From contig NZ_JANUGU010000004.1 in the NCBI RefSeq assembly GCF_024753145.1, forward strand, positions 248,001 to 312,000: 64,000 nt of DNA, given 5' to 3'. The position numbers were made by a program, and so were the translations under genes. Origin of the DNA: Massilia terrae. Lineage in GTDB: Bacteria > Pseudomonadota > Gammaproteobacteria > Burkholderiales > Burkholderiaceae_D. Positions 33,898 to 44,535 of the stretch are shown here, one piece after another. Position 1 is the stretch's first letter, and each line of letters starts with the position of its first letter. The notes under the pieces are model-generated. The model was not told the origin of the DNA and did no database searches. It was given only the letters and a program-made list of their open reading frames with translations.

Positions 33898-34638
33898 ATG
33901 AACCAGCTCGCACAGCTCATGCAGGACACGGCCGGCGCCGGCAAGCTGCCGCTGTACCAGCAGCTGCAGCGCGCGCTGCGCCAGGCGATCGACCAGGGCC
34001 TGTTCGGCCCGGCCGGCGCGCTGCCCGCCGAGCGGCAGCTCGCGACCGAACTGGCGATCTCGCGCATCACGGTGCGCAAGGCGATCGATGCGCTGGTCGA
34101 GGAAGGCTTGCTGGTACGGCGTGCCGGCGCGGGCAACTTCGTCAATGCGCGCATCGAGAAGAACTTCGCCAAGCTCACCTCGTTTTCCGAGGACATGCGT
34201 TCGCGTGGTCGCAACCCCACCAGTGTGTGGCTCAAGCGTTCGGAGGGACTGGTGACGCCGGAGGAAGCGCTGCGCTTGCGCCTGTCGCCGGGTGCGCGCG
34301 TGTACCGATTCAACCGCATCCGCTACGCCGACGATGTACCGATGTGCCTTGAGTACGCGACCATCGCGGCGACGGCCCTGCCCTCGCTGGATGCGGTTGG
34401 GACGTCGATGTATGAGGCGCTGGAGGCGTCAGGCAAGCGGCCGGTGCGCGCGCTGCAGCGGCTGTCGGCATTGCTGCTCAATGCGGAGCAGGCCAGGCTG
34501 CTGGCCTCGCAGGAAGGCGCGGCGGGCTTGTGCGTTGAACGGTTGGGGTTCCTGCGCGATGGGCAGGCGGTGGAGTTTTGCCGGTCCTACTTCAGGGGCG
34601 ATATGTATGATTTCGTGGCCGAGTTGAGCGCCGCATAG
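33898..34638 (+). CDS. GntR/HutC-family regulator of amino-sugar use (NagR/NagQ-like)
   Basis: 246 residues from ATG 33898 (a TTG three bases earlier is in frame). N-terminal wHTH: PLYQQLQRALRQAIDQGLF and LPAERQLATELAISRITVRKA; C-terminal UTRA ligand domain with YRFNRIRYADDVPMCLEYATI and VEFCRSYFRGDMYDFVAEL. UTRA regulators sense sugar phosphates such as GlcN-6-P. An extended -10 (TGG-TATGAT, 33856-33864) overlaps a TGGTAT half-site like those before the kinase gene, consistent with autoregulation. Confidence 0.85.
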   Translation: MNQLAQLMQDTAGAGKLPLYQQLQRALRQAIDQGLFGPAGALPAERQLATELAISRITVRKAIDALVEEGLLVRRAGAGNFVNARIEKNFAKLTSFSEDMRSRGRNPTSVWLKRSEGLVTPEEALRLRLSPGARVYRFNRIRYADDVPMCLEYATIAATALPSLDAVGTSMYEALEASGKRPVRALQRLSALLLNAEQARLLASQEGAAGLCVERLGFLRDGQAVEFCRSYFRGDMYDFVAELSAA

Positions 34639-34644
34639 CTGCTA

Positions 34645-34686
34645 GCAAAATGGGGTTCCCGCTTTCGCGGGAACCCCATTTTGCGC
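34645..34686. repeat. REP-like perfect palindrome, likely bidirectional terminator
   Basis: GCAAAATGGGGTTCCCGC and its exact complement flank a TTTC loop: 18-bp arms with no mismatch. It lies 6 bp after the GntR stop and 8 bp before the convergent SDR stop. It is the most regular member of the dispersed family. Confidence 0.9.
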
Positions 34687-34694
34687 GAGCAGCG

Positions 34695-35483
34695 TTACAG
34701 CGCGGTCAAGCCACCGTCCAGCGCCAGCTGGTGCCCCGTAACGAAGGACGACTGCTCCGAGCACAGCCACATCACCGCATTGGCCACTTCCGCCGCCTCC
34801 GCGATGCGCCCCATCGGGTGCGCCGCGTTGAGCTTTTCTTCCAGCTCCGGATCGCGCTCGAAGGCGCGCGCCAGCAGCGGCGTGCGCACCACACCCGGGC
34901 ACAGGCTGTTGACGCGGATTCCCTGGGCCGCATGCGCCGTCGCCGCGCTCCTGGTCAGTCCCACCACCGCATGCTTGGTGGCGGCGTAGATCGGGCTCGC
35001 CGGCACGCCGACCAGCCCCGAGGTCGAGGCCATGTTGACGATCGCGCCGCCGCCCTGCTTCGCCATCTGGCGCAGCTCGTGCTTCATGCACAGCCAGACG
35101 CCCTTGACGTTCACGGCCATCATGCGGTCGAACTGGGCTTCGTCGCCATCCGCGAACGAGGCCTCGTCTTCTTCGATGGTGGAGCTGTTGACGGCGCAGT
35201 CGATGCGTCCGTAGTAGTTCACGGCCTTCTCGACCAGCGCTTCGACATCGCCGGCGCGGGCCACGTTGGCGTTGACATACAGCGCCTTGCCGCCCGCTTC
35301 CACGATCATGGCCGCGGTGGCGTGGCCGCCGTCGACCGCGGTGTCGGCGACCACCACCGATGCGCCGGCGCGCCCGAACGCAATCGCGATCGCACGGCCG
35401 ACGCCGGCCGCGGCGCCCGTCACCAGCACCACCTTGCCCGCGAAAGAAATGGCCGCGGCCTGCTGCTTGTTTGTGCCCTTCAA
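34695..35483 (-). CDS. Short-chain dehydrogenase/reductase
   Basis: 262 residues starting with a TTG codon at 35483 behind GGAGACGGGA; no ATG is available. Cofactor motif TGAAAGVG, catalytic Ser in NMASTSG and YAATK (YxxxK). The structural NNAG motif is replaced by NSST, which is uncommon. Acidic VVADTAVDGG after beta-2 suggests NAD(H) preference. PG motif in SLCPGVVRTPLL. The substrate is unknown. Confidence 0.88.
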   Translation of the reverse strand: MKGTNKQQAAAISFAGKVVLVTGAAAGVGRAIAIAFGRAGASVVVADTAVDGGHATAAMIVEAGGKALYVNANVARAGDVEALVEKAVNYYGRIDCAVNSSTIEEDEASFADGDEAQFDRMMAVNVKGVWLCMKHELRQMAKQGGGAIVNMASTSGLVGVPASPIYAATKHAVVGLTRSAATAHAAQGIRVNSLCPGVVRTPLLARAFERDPELEEKLNAAHPMGRIAEAAEVANAVMWLCSEQSSFVTGHQLALDGGLTAL

Positions 35484-35558
35484 AATCCCGTCTCCACCGA
35501 CACTATGCTAAACCCATACACCATAGCGTCCGCGCATCGATACGTCAAACCCCCAGGG

Positions 35559-38288
<2,730 letters not shown>

Positions 38289-38378
38289 GTTGTCCCTGTC
38301 ATGACGCTGGCGCCCCACGGCGCCTGATGCAAATGACAGGATGGTAACAGACCGGCGCGCGCACATCCGCGCGCGTGC

Positions 38379-38717
38379 TCAGTGTTTGGGATCGCCCGGC
38401 AGCGGGACGAAGCAGGCGTCGACCACTTGCAGGTCGTTGTCCTTGGCGAAGTCGACGACGAAGTGGTAAGCCAGCGGTTCGAGTTCCTTCAGCGCGCGGC
38501 TGACGACCACGGCCTTGAGCCCGTTGACCACGGTGGGACGCACGTAGGGGGAGTACTTCAGGTGGGCGTTGCGCCCGTCCTCGGGGCGAAAGCAGGACAT
38601 GGCGCCGCAGAGGCGTTCGGCCCAGTCGCTGGGACGGAACTGCCGTCCGCTATTGGACATGCCCAGAATAAAGAACTCGCCGGCGAGTTCTTTGTTTTGC
38701 GATGGTGACTCGGCCAT
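38379..38717 (-). CDS. DUF3579 protein
   Basis: 112 residues. FILGMSNSGRQFRPSDWAERLCGAMS and LKYSPYVRPTVVNGLKAVVVSRAL...FVVDFAKDNDLQV are the DUF3579 signature found in beta-proteobacteria. No known function, no membrane segment, one Trp and three Cys. No clear Shine-Dalgarno precedes the ATG. It precedes the M16 gene by 90 bp on the same strand. Confidence 0.85.
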   Translation of the reverse strand: MAESPSQNKELAGEFFILGMSNSGRQFRPSDWAERLCGAMSCFRPEDGRNAHLKYSPYVRPTVVNGLKAVVVSRALKELEPLAYHFVVDFAKDNDLQVVDACFVPLPGDPKH

Positions 38718-39072
38718 AGTGCTGCTTGCTGAAACAAGAATGCTGCGTGGAGGAGAACCTGAGTATTATATCTTATAGAAGACTTGCGGACGAGGTTTAT
38801 GGGGTCCGGTGTTGCAAGTGTGAGGGCGATGGCCAGGAAAAACAATGGCGAGATGAAGGAAGATGGCGAAGTTTAGTTGGCAGAAGAAACAGGATAGTTG
38901 CCAATTGCCGTCGCCCCGGCGAAGGCCGGGGCCCATGGACAATGCGCGCTGTCGAAAAGTTTGCTTGCTGTGGCAACGGTATAAAGCGCACGTCAGCAGA
39001 CTCAGCATGGATCCCGGCCTGCGCCGGGACGACGTGCTGAGGGTAGCGGGAAAGCGAATTTCGGAAGCGCGT
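38718..39072. other. Gene-free stretch of 355 bp
   Basis: No convincing coding sequence. It begins with an AT-rich patch (38755-38790) suited to a promoter for the DUF3579 gene and contains the repeat pair at 38908-39034. Short ORFs here lack ribosome sites and family resemblance. Confidence 0.7.
38908..39034. repeat. REP/BIME-like inverted pair, GGCC variant
   Basis: CCGTCGCCCCGGCGAAGGCC and, inverted, GGCCTGCGCCGGGACGACG flank a middle with CATGGACAATGC and CTCAGCATGG tails. Confidence 0.85.
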
Positions 39073-40032
39073 TTAGCCCAGCAACACCGCGCTCGACAGC
39101 AGCAGCAGGAGCAGCATCCACAGCAGCAACGCGCGCCAGACCAGGCCGACCGTGCTCTGCAGTGCGCGCACGTTCGGCTCTTCGCCCGGCAGCACGTCGG
39201 CCTCGGCTTCGCTCAGGTCGACCATCGCGGCATCGGCCGGCAACAGTTGCGGTGCGTTCTCGGCCGGCGTGCCCAAGCGCACGCCCATCGCGCCGCCGCC
39301 CGCAGCCAAGATGATGCCCTTCGATTCGTCATCCCAGCGGCTGGCGAAGTTGCGCCAGGCGTACACGGCGTCCTCGAAATTGCCGACCACCGCGAACGCG
39401 ATCGCCGTCAGGCGCACCGGAATCCAGTCGATCCAGTAGAAGGCCCTGGCCGCGAACCTGCCGAACTCCTCGTTCTTCATGTGCTCGGGCTCGTTCCAGG
39501 CGCGCGCCAGGTACTCGGCCACGCGGTACATCACGGCGCAGGCCGGCCCGACCGGCATCAGGAACCAGAAAAACACACCGAACACATTGCGGTGCGTCGT
39601 CACCAGCGACTTTTCGACCGCGATGCGCGCGATCTCGCTGCTGTCCATGCCCACCGTGTCGATCTTGGCCCACTCGGCCAGCAGGGTGCGCGCGGTGGCG
39701 TCGTCGCCGGCGTTCAGGGCGAACTGGATCGAGGTGAAGTAGTGGCTGTAGTGGCGAAAACCGAGCGTCAGGTAGACGATCAGGACGTTCCAGGCGAACA
39801 CCGCGAACACGAGCTTGTAATGCAGCAACACGCCGTAGATGATGGCGGTCGGCAGCATCAGCGTGGCCATCATCAGCAGCCAGCCCAGGCGGCCATTGCC
39901 GGGCTCGCCTGCGTTGAACCAACCTTCGATCCGCGTGGCCAGGCGCTTGATGGCGCCGTACACCTGGTTGTCGGCGCGCAGGGGCTTCAGCTGCTCGATC
40001 AGCAGTGCGCACAGGATCGAGAAAAAAGTCAT
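39073..40032 (-). CDS. CobD/CbiB-family membrane protein
   Basis: 319 residues; AAGGACG before the ATG. Several TM helices (MTFFSILCALLIEQL; LLMMATLMLPTAIIYGVLLHY; FGVFFWFLMPVGPACAVMYRV; and a C-terminal LLLWMLLLLLLSSAVLL). Central DWIPVRLTAIAFAVVGNFEDAVYAWR matches CbiB-like sequences. In cobalamin synthesis CbiB attaches aminopropanol; homologues in Burkholderiales lacking cob neighbours are annotated CobD/CbiB or AmpE-like. No other cobalamin gene is nearby, so role uncertain. Confidence 0.75.
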   Translation of the reverse strand: MTFFSILCALLIEQLKPLRADNQVYGAIKRLATRIEGWFNAGEPGNGRLGWLLMMATLMLPTAIIYGVLLHYKLVFAVFAWNVLIVYLTLGFRHYSHYFTSIQFALNAGDDATARTLLAEWAKIDTVGMDSSEIARIAVEKSLVTTHRNVFGVFFWFLMPVGPACAVMYRVAEYLARAWNEPEHMKNEEFGRFAARAFYWIDWIPVRLTAIAFAVVGNFEDAVYAWRNFASRWDDESKGIILAAGGGAMGVRLGTPAENAPQLLPADAAMVDLSEAEADVLPGEEPNVRALQSTVGLVWRALLLWMLLLLLLSSAVLLG

Positions 40033-40123
40033 CGAACGTCCTTGTTTTTGTTTAAGGCAACTTCATGCTGCCCGCTACGATAACGCAGAGGGCCGCCAGA
40101 ATCAAATCAAGGCGCGTTCGGGC

Positions 40124-40792
40124 TCAGGCGCGCAGGAAATGAAACAGGTTGCGCAGCATGGCCGCGGTGGCGCCCCAGATGAAGTAGCGCTCGTAGGGCA
40201 TGGCGTAGAAACGGCGCCGACCCTTTCCTTCCGGCAGTTCGTAGGACAGGCGCTGGTGCCGCATGCCGTCCATCAGGTAGGCCAGCGGCACTTCGAAAAT
40301 CTCGGCGACTTCGTTGGGGTCGGCGGCCAGCTCGAAGGGCGGCGCGATCAGGGCGACCACCGGAGTGACGCGGTAGCCGGTGCCGGTGACGTGTTCGGGG
40401 AGCAGGCCCAGCACCTCGATATGGCGGCGCTCCAGGCCGATTTCCTCCGCAGTTTCGCGCAGCGCGGTCTCGATCGGTGAGGAATCGTATTCTTCGGCGC
40501 GGCCGCCGGGGAAACTGATCTGGCCGGCGTGGTTGGACAGGTGCTCGGTGCGCTGGGTCAGCAGCACGTTGAGGGCGCCGTCGCGCTGCACCAGCGGGAT
40601 CAGCACCGAGGCGCGCTTGAGGCTGGGATGTTGCTGCAGCCAGCTCTCGTCGACCGTCTCCGGCTTCCATGCCGGCGGCGCGACAAAGCGCCGGCGCAGC
40701 CAGCTGGCCGACAGCCGCTCGGGCACGAGCGCGGCCTCGCCGGCGTAGCCTTCCACCGGCAAGAGTTGGGGATCGAAATGAATCTTTGCCAA
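40124..40792 (-). CDS. Nudix hydrolase, CoA pyrophosphatase type (NudL-like)
   Basis: About 222 residues. No ATG is available. GGAG lies 7 nt before a TTG at 40792, giving the start LAKIHFDPQLLP; an in-frame TTG at 40810 lacks a site. The UPF0035 motif LLTQRTEHLSNHAGQISFPGG precedes the Nudix box (GRAEEYDSSPIETALRETAEEIGL), the combination that marks CoA diphosphatases. It would hydrolyse CoA to phosphopantetheine and 3',5'-ADP. It lies just downstream of rplS, past that gene's terminator. Confidence 0.9.
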   Translation of the reverse strand: MAKIHFDPQLLPVEGYAGEAALVPERLSASWLRRRFVAPPAWKPETVDESWLQQHPSLKRASVLIPLVQRDGALNVLLTQRTEHLSNHAGQISFPGGRAEEYDSSPIETALRETAEEIGLERRHIEVLGLLPEHVTGTGYRVTPVVALIAPPFELAADPNEVAEIFEVPLAYLMDGMRHQRLSYELPEGKGRRRFYAMPYERYFIWGATAAMLRNLFHFLRA

Positions 40793-40811
40793 ACAGAAAC
40801 TCCAGCTCAAA

Positions 40812-40847
40812 AAGAAAAAGGCACCCGCGGAGGGATGCCTTTTTCAG
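40812..40847 (-). terminator. Terminator of the rpsP-rimM-trmD-rplS operon
   Basis: On the minus strand AAAAAGGCAUCC...GGGUGCCUUUUUC forms a stem with T-run directly after rplS; the Nudix start lies 20 bp beyond. Confidence 0.85.
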
Positions 40848-40861
40848 CCATGCAGACGCGA

Positions 40862-41239
40862 TTACTCGGCAGCAGCGGCTTTGCGGTTCGGCAGTTTTTC
40901 CTTGATACGTGCCGATTTGCCCGAACGCTCGCGCAGGTAGTACAGCTTGGCGCGGCGCACGTCACCACGACGCTTCACTTCGATCGAAGCGATCAGCGGC
41001 GAGTACAGCTGGAAGGTACGCTCGACGCCTTCGCCCGACGAGATCTTGCGAACGATGAAGTTCGAGTTCAGGCCGCGGTTACGACGCGAGATGACGACGC
41101 CTTCGTATGCCTGGGCGCGCTTGCGGTTGCCTTCGACGACGTTGACGCTGACGACCACGGTGTCGCCCGGTGCGAAGTCAGGGATGTTGCGGCCGAGGCG
41201 CGCAATTTCTTCTTGCTCGAGTTGCTGGATCAGATCCAT
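40862..41239 (-). CDS. rplS: 50S ribosomal protein L19
   Basis: 125 residues from ATG 41239 (GGAG upstream); the ORF's first 13 codons are untranslated leader. Begins [45 protein letters not shown] and [37 protein letters not shown] are L19 signatures. It bridges the subunit interface. Last gene of the conserved rpsP-rimM-trmD-rplS operon. Confidence 0.98.
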   Translation of the reverse strand: MDLIQQLEQEEIARLGRNIPDFAPGDTVVVSVNVVEGNRKRAQAYEGVVISRRNRGLNSNFIVRKISSGEGVERTFQLYSPLIASIEVKRRGDVRRAKLYYLRERSGKSARIKEKLPNRKAAAAE

Positions 41240-41352
41240 CTTTTTATCACTCCAAAAACCATCTTGCTGGCGCTCCAAGGTGCCCAGTAGAGGATGGGGT
41301 TAAACACGCCGGCTTGCGCCAGCAAATATGCACCAAAATGGTGCAAATCTTA

Positions 41353-42111
41353 TCACACAGGCTTTGCCAAACCTGCCAAAAACTGTTCATCGGCCTTCGT
41401 CAGCAGACCGGCGCTGCGCGCCTTGTCCAGCAAGTCCGGCCGCTTTGCCGCAGTCGCCTCCAGCATGCGCTGGCGGCGCCACTTCATGATCTCGGCGTGG
41501 TTGCCGCCCATCAGCACTGGCGGCACCGGCACGTCTTCGTACACTTCCGGGCGCGTGTAATGCGGTGAATCGAGCAGGCCGTTGACGAAGCTGTCTTCGA
41601 CCGCCGAGGCATCATCGCCCAGCACCCCGGGCAATTGCCGCACCACCGCATCCATCAGCGCCATCGCGGGGAGCTCGCCGCCGGACAGCACGAAGTCGCC
41701 CAGCGAAATTTCCTCATCCACGCAACGGTCCAGCAGGCGCTGGTCGACCGCTTCGTAGCGGCCGCACAGCACGACCAGGCCGGGCTCGTCCTTCAGCTGC
41801 ATGACCCGTTCGTGGGTCAGCGGCTTGCCTTGCGGGGACATGAACACCACGCGCGGCTTGGGCAGGCCCATCGCCACTTGCCTTTCCTGGGCGGCGTTGA
41901 TGGTCGCTTCGAGCGGGCGGGCCAGCATCACCATCCCGGGGCCGCCGCCGTAGGGGCGGTCATCCACGGTACGATGGCGGTCGGTGGTGAAATCGCGCGG
42001 ATTCCACAGCGACAGGCCCCAGCGTTCCTGCTCGAAGGCGCGGCGGGTCACGCCCGACTGCGTCAACGCTGCAAACATCTCGGGAAACAACGTCACGACG
42101 TCAAATTGCAT
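41353..42111 (-). CDS. trmD: tRNA (guanine-N1)-methyltransferase
   Basis: 252 residues, normal length. SPOUT knot residues in [22 protein letters not shown] and [37 protein letters not shown] and a [13 protein letters not shown] motif. Methylates G37 of tRNAs reading CNN and preventing frameshifts. GAGG before the ATG. Third gene of the ribosomal operon; 113 bp leader before rplS. Confidence 0.97.
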   Translation of the reverse strand: MQFDVVTLFPEMFAALTQSGVTRRAFEQERWGLSLWNPRDFTTDRHRTVDDRPYGGGPGMVMLARPLEATINAAQERQVAMGLPKPRVVFMSPQGKPLTHERVMQLKDEPGLVVLCGRYEAVDQRLLDRCVDEEISLGDFVLSGGELPAMALMDAVVRQLPGVLGDDASAVEDSFVNGLLDSPHYTRPEVYEDVPVPPVLMGGNHAEIMKWRRQRMLEATAAKRPDLLDKARSAGLLTKADEQFLAGLAKPV

Positions 42112-42137
42112 CGGGACCTCGCTTCAGGCTGGCGGGC

Positions 42138-42686
42138 TTAATAATCCAGTCCCCAGTCCAGGGTAATCTTTTGGGCGGCCACGTCGACCGTCTTGACGAA
42201 CTGGTCGACAAACGGCACGAGGCGCTCTTGCGCCTTGCCTTCCGAATCCGAACCGGCCGCCGGCATAATCCGCAGGATGGACTGCGCGCCGTTGTGCATC
42301 ATGTCGCTCACCTTGCCGAGGGCTTCGCCTTGCAGGTTGACGACATCCATGCCGATCAGGTCGGACCAGTAATACTCATTTTCCGGCAGCGCGGGAAACT
42401 CGCTGCGCGGGATGCTGACGGCCGCGCCCTTGAGCGCTTCCGCCGCATCGCGGCCCTGCACGTCGACCAAGGTGGCGACGACATCCCCGCTATGCATACG
42501 CACGGTGCGCACTTGCACCGGACGCAGACTTGGCTTATCCAGCCACCAGGTCTTCACCTTCAACAACGAATCCGCGTCATCCGAATACGGCGTAACGCGG
42601 ATCGCGCCTAACACGCCGTACGCGCCCGATACGTGCCCGACTTGCGCCAGGTCGGCGGGGACTGCGGATGCGGCGTGCTCGGTCAA
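42138..42686 (-). CDS. rimM: 16S rRNA processing protein RimM
   Basis: 182 residues. VGHVSGAYGVLGAIRVTPYSD is the RimM N-terminal motif, and YYWSDLIGMDVVNLQGEALGKV with VDQFVKTVDVAAQKITLDWGLDY the PRC-barrel C-terminus. It assists 30S head maturation and binds S19. No ATG exists; the TTG at 42686, 17 nt after the rpsP stop, appears to be the start, with only a weak ribosome site (coupling to rpsP likely). Confidence 0.95.
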   Translation of the reverse strand: MTEHAASAVPADLAQVGHVSGAYGVLGAIRVTPYSDDADSLLKVKTWWLDKPSLRPVQVRTVRMHSGDVVATLVDVQGRDAAEALKGAAVSIPRSEFPALPENEYYWSDLIGMDVVNLQGEALGKVSDMMHNGAQSILRIMPAAGSDSEGKAQERLVPFVDQFVKTVDVAAQKITLDWGLDY

Positions 42687-42703
42687 AACCAGGTCTTTGC
42701 TAC

Positions 42704-42949
42704 TTAGGCAGCTTTCTGCGAAGCGACCAGGCGAGCAACGGTCGGCGACAGTTGTGCGCCAACGCCTTGCCAGTGAGCCAGGCGATCTGCTGCGATCTTC
42801 AGGCCTTCTGCTGCGCCCGAAGCCATCGGGTTGTAGAAACCGATGCGCTCGATGAAACGGCCATCGCGACGATTGCGCGAGTCGGTTGCAACGATGTTGA
42901 AGAACGGGCGCTTCTTGGCGCCACCACGAGCTAAACGAATAACGACCAT
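42704..42949 (-). CDS. rpsP: 30S ribosomal protein S16
   Basis: 81 residues: [20 protein letters not shown] and [16 protein letters not shown] are S16 signatures. First gene of the operon, transcribed from a strong promoter at 42991-43020. Confidence 0.98.
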   Translation of the reverse strand: MVVIRLARGGAKKRPFFNIVATDSRNRRDGRFIERIGFYNPMASGAAEGLKIAADRLAHWQGVGAQLSPTVARLVASQKAA

Positions 42950-42990
42950 ATTATTTCCAGAAAAATTGTGCTGGGCGGAGAAAGCCGACG

Positions 42991-43020
42991 ATTATAGCGC
43001 GAAAAGTCGCGCAGCAGCAA
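42991..43020 (-). promoter_or_regulatory. Sigma-70 promoter of the rpsP operon
   Basis: Minus strand TTGCTG (43020-43015), 18-bp spacer, TATAAT (42996-42991), a perfect -10, 42 bp before the rpsP ATG. Confidence 0.8.
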
Positions 43021-43166
43021 GCCTGAACGACAACAGGCGAACCATCACGGCCGAATTGAGCATTATCGCTGATTTTGCCCCGGGCCGCTACGGGAACGAC
43101 AGGCTGCTGTGGTCATCTTGCCGAATTTGAACGATACTTGGTCCTTTCCATAGAGATACACCTCGC

Positions 43167-43583
43167 ATGGCCCACACGCACAAGAACAAGACCTTCGCCA
43201 CCCTGCTCGCCCTGCTGCTCGGCGGACTGGGCGTGCACCGTTTCTACCTCAAGGGCGGCACCGATCGCCTTGGCCTGCTGCACCTGTGCAGCGTGCCGGC
43301 CGCCGGGCTGGTGTACGGCGCCGGCCACGCGCCCAATCCCTTCTGGGTGGCGCTGCCGCTGCTGCTGTCCTACTCGGTCGGCTTCATCGAAGCGCTGGTG
43401 CTTGGCCTGATGCCCGACGAAAAATGGGACGCCAAATTCAACGCCGGCAGCGGCAAGCAGTCCGATTCCGGCTGGCTGGTGGTCGTGCTGCTGGTGGCCA
43501 CCATGGTCGTCGGCGCGACCGTGCTTATCGGCACGATCTCGCGCCTGTTCGACCTGCTGTACACGGGCGGCGCCTACGGCTGA
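43167..43583 (+). CDS. TM2-domain membrane protein
   Basis: 138 residues. The N-terminal KNKTFATLLALLLGGLGVHRFYL is the TM2 motif (GxxGxHRFYLG type); further helices at LGLLHLCSVPAAGLVYGAG, WVALPLLLSYSVGFIEALVLG and WLVVVLLVATMVVGATVLIG. Function unknown. Divergent from the rpsP operon and convergent (24-bp gap) with the lipoprotein gene. Confidence 0.8.
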   Translation: MAHTHKNKTFATLLALLLGGLGVHRFYLKGGTDRLGLLHLCSVPAAGLVYGAGHAPNPFWVALPLLLSYSVGFIEALVLGLMPDEKWDAKFNAGSGKQSDSGWLVVVLLVATMVVGATVLIGTISRLFDLLYTGGAYG

Positions 43584-43607
43584 GCTGCCGCGCACCGCTC
43601 CGCTCGC

Positions 43608-44306
43608 CTAAAGGGTCTGCGGCCACACATAGTTCGGCACCACGCCTGGCGACTTGCCGATGATGATCAACAGCTCGCGGTGGCTGGCGATCTGGATCGT
43701 CGACGGGTCGCCGCTGAAAGGCGTGAGCTTGCCGTTTTCAATCAGGTAGAAGCGGATATTGCCGGTCAGCCCGGCGACGCTGGTCGCCGTCAGCTCCTTG
43801 CCCCACACCGAAAAGAACTGGCCGAAGGTGAAGGTTTTCTTCAGGTCGGTTTCGTTGTGCACCACGCCGGTGTGGTCGTGCGTATGCAGCTCGTAGGTAC
43901 AGCCTTTCAGCCCGATTTCAGCGGGCAGGCCGAGACGCACGCCGTCTTTGTACAAGGACACCAGCGAGTGCACATGGTAGCTCTCGCCGGATGCGCACAC
44001 GACGCCGTCGATCGGCTTGCCGGTGCCGGAACCGTCCGGCCATTGCGCCGGCGCGTTGGACAGCTTGCTGAAAGGCGTGAGATTGGTATCGAGCATGACG
44101 TCGACCGGCGCGGGCGTGGGCGCGGGAGTGGGCGCCTGGGTCGGCGCCGGTGTTGGCGCGGGCGTGGGCGCCGCGGTCGGTGCGGGCGTCGGCTGCGGGG
44201 GATCGGAATTGTTCGACGAGTTGTCGCCACCACAGGCGGTCAGCAGCAGCATTGCCGATAGCGCGAGATGCTGCGCGGCCCGCGTGTTCCTGTCGTTCGA
44301 AAACAT
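43608..44306 (-). CDS. Lipoprotein with Pro-Thr-Ala-Pro stalk and His-rich domain
   Basis: 232 residues. Lipobox LLLTACGG at about residues 20-27, then an Asn/Ser spacer and about eight PTPAP or TPAP repeats acting as a stalk. The folded domain (about 75-232) has YHVHSLVSLYKDG, KGCTYELHTHDHTGVVHNE and FTFGQFFSVWG. The HxH plus HTHDHxxxxxH pattern looks like a metal site. Proteins with the LHTHDxTGVIH pattern occur in several phyla without known role. It should be anchored in the outer membrane facing the periplasm or surface. Confidence 0.7.
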   Translation of the reverse strand: MFSNDRNTRAAQHLALSAMLLLTACGGDNSSNNSDPPQPTPAPTAAPTPAPTPAPTQAPTPAPTPAPVDVMLDTNLTPFSKLSNAPAQWPDGSGTGKPIDGVVCASGESYHVHSLVSLYKDGVRLGLPAEIGLKGCTYELHTHDHTGVVHNETDLKKTFTFGQFFSVWGKELTATSVAGLTGNIRFYLIENGKLTPFSGDPSTIQIASHRELLIIIGKSPGVVPNYVWPQTL

Positions 44307-44435
44307 GCTGGTCCTCCTTCGGGGCTTGAACCAAATGGACGAGAACTAGGATGATTCTGCGGCGGGAGCTCGACAGCTCGTTTAGGCTGCGTCAACCAAG
44401 TGCTCGGCCGGAACGGGAACTACTGCTCATCGATA

Positions 44436-44465
44436 CCATCGTTCCCGCAATAGCGGTAACGACGG
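44436..44465. repeat. Degenerate REP-like hairpin
   Basis: CCATCGTTCCCGC/GCGGTAACGACGG, imperfect arms; single unit in the gap before the acyl-CoA dehydrogenase terminator. Confidence 0.6.
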
Positions 44466-44488
44466 CACTTATGGTGCGAGCAGCGCAA

Positions 44489-44515
44489 TAAAAAAGCGGC
44501 CCGCAGGCCGCTTTT
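44489..44515 (-). terminator. Terminator of the acyl-CoA dehydrogenase gene
   Basis: Stem AAAGCGGCC/GGCCGCTTT with loop and a minus-strand T-run (TTTTTTATTG), 21 bp after the stop. Confidence 0.85.
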
Positions 44516-44535
44516 ACATCATCAAGAAGCAAGGA

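Noticed and set aside
38797..39072. Small ORFs in the gene-free gap
   Set aside because: They run through the REP pair, have no ribosome site and no recognisable protein features.
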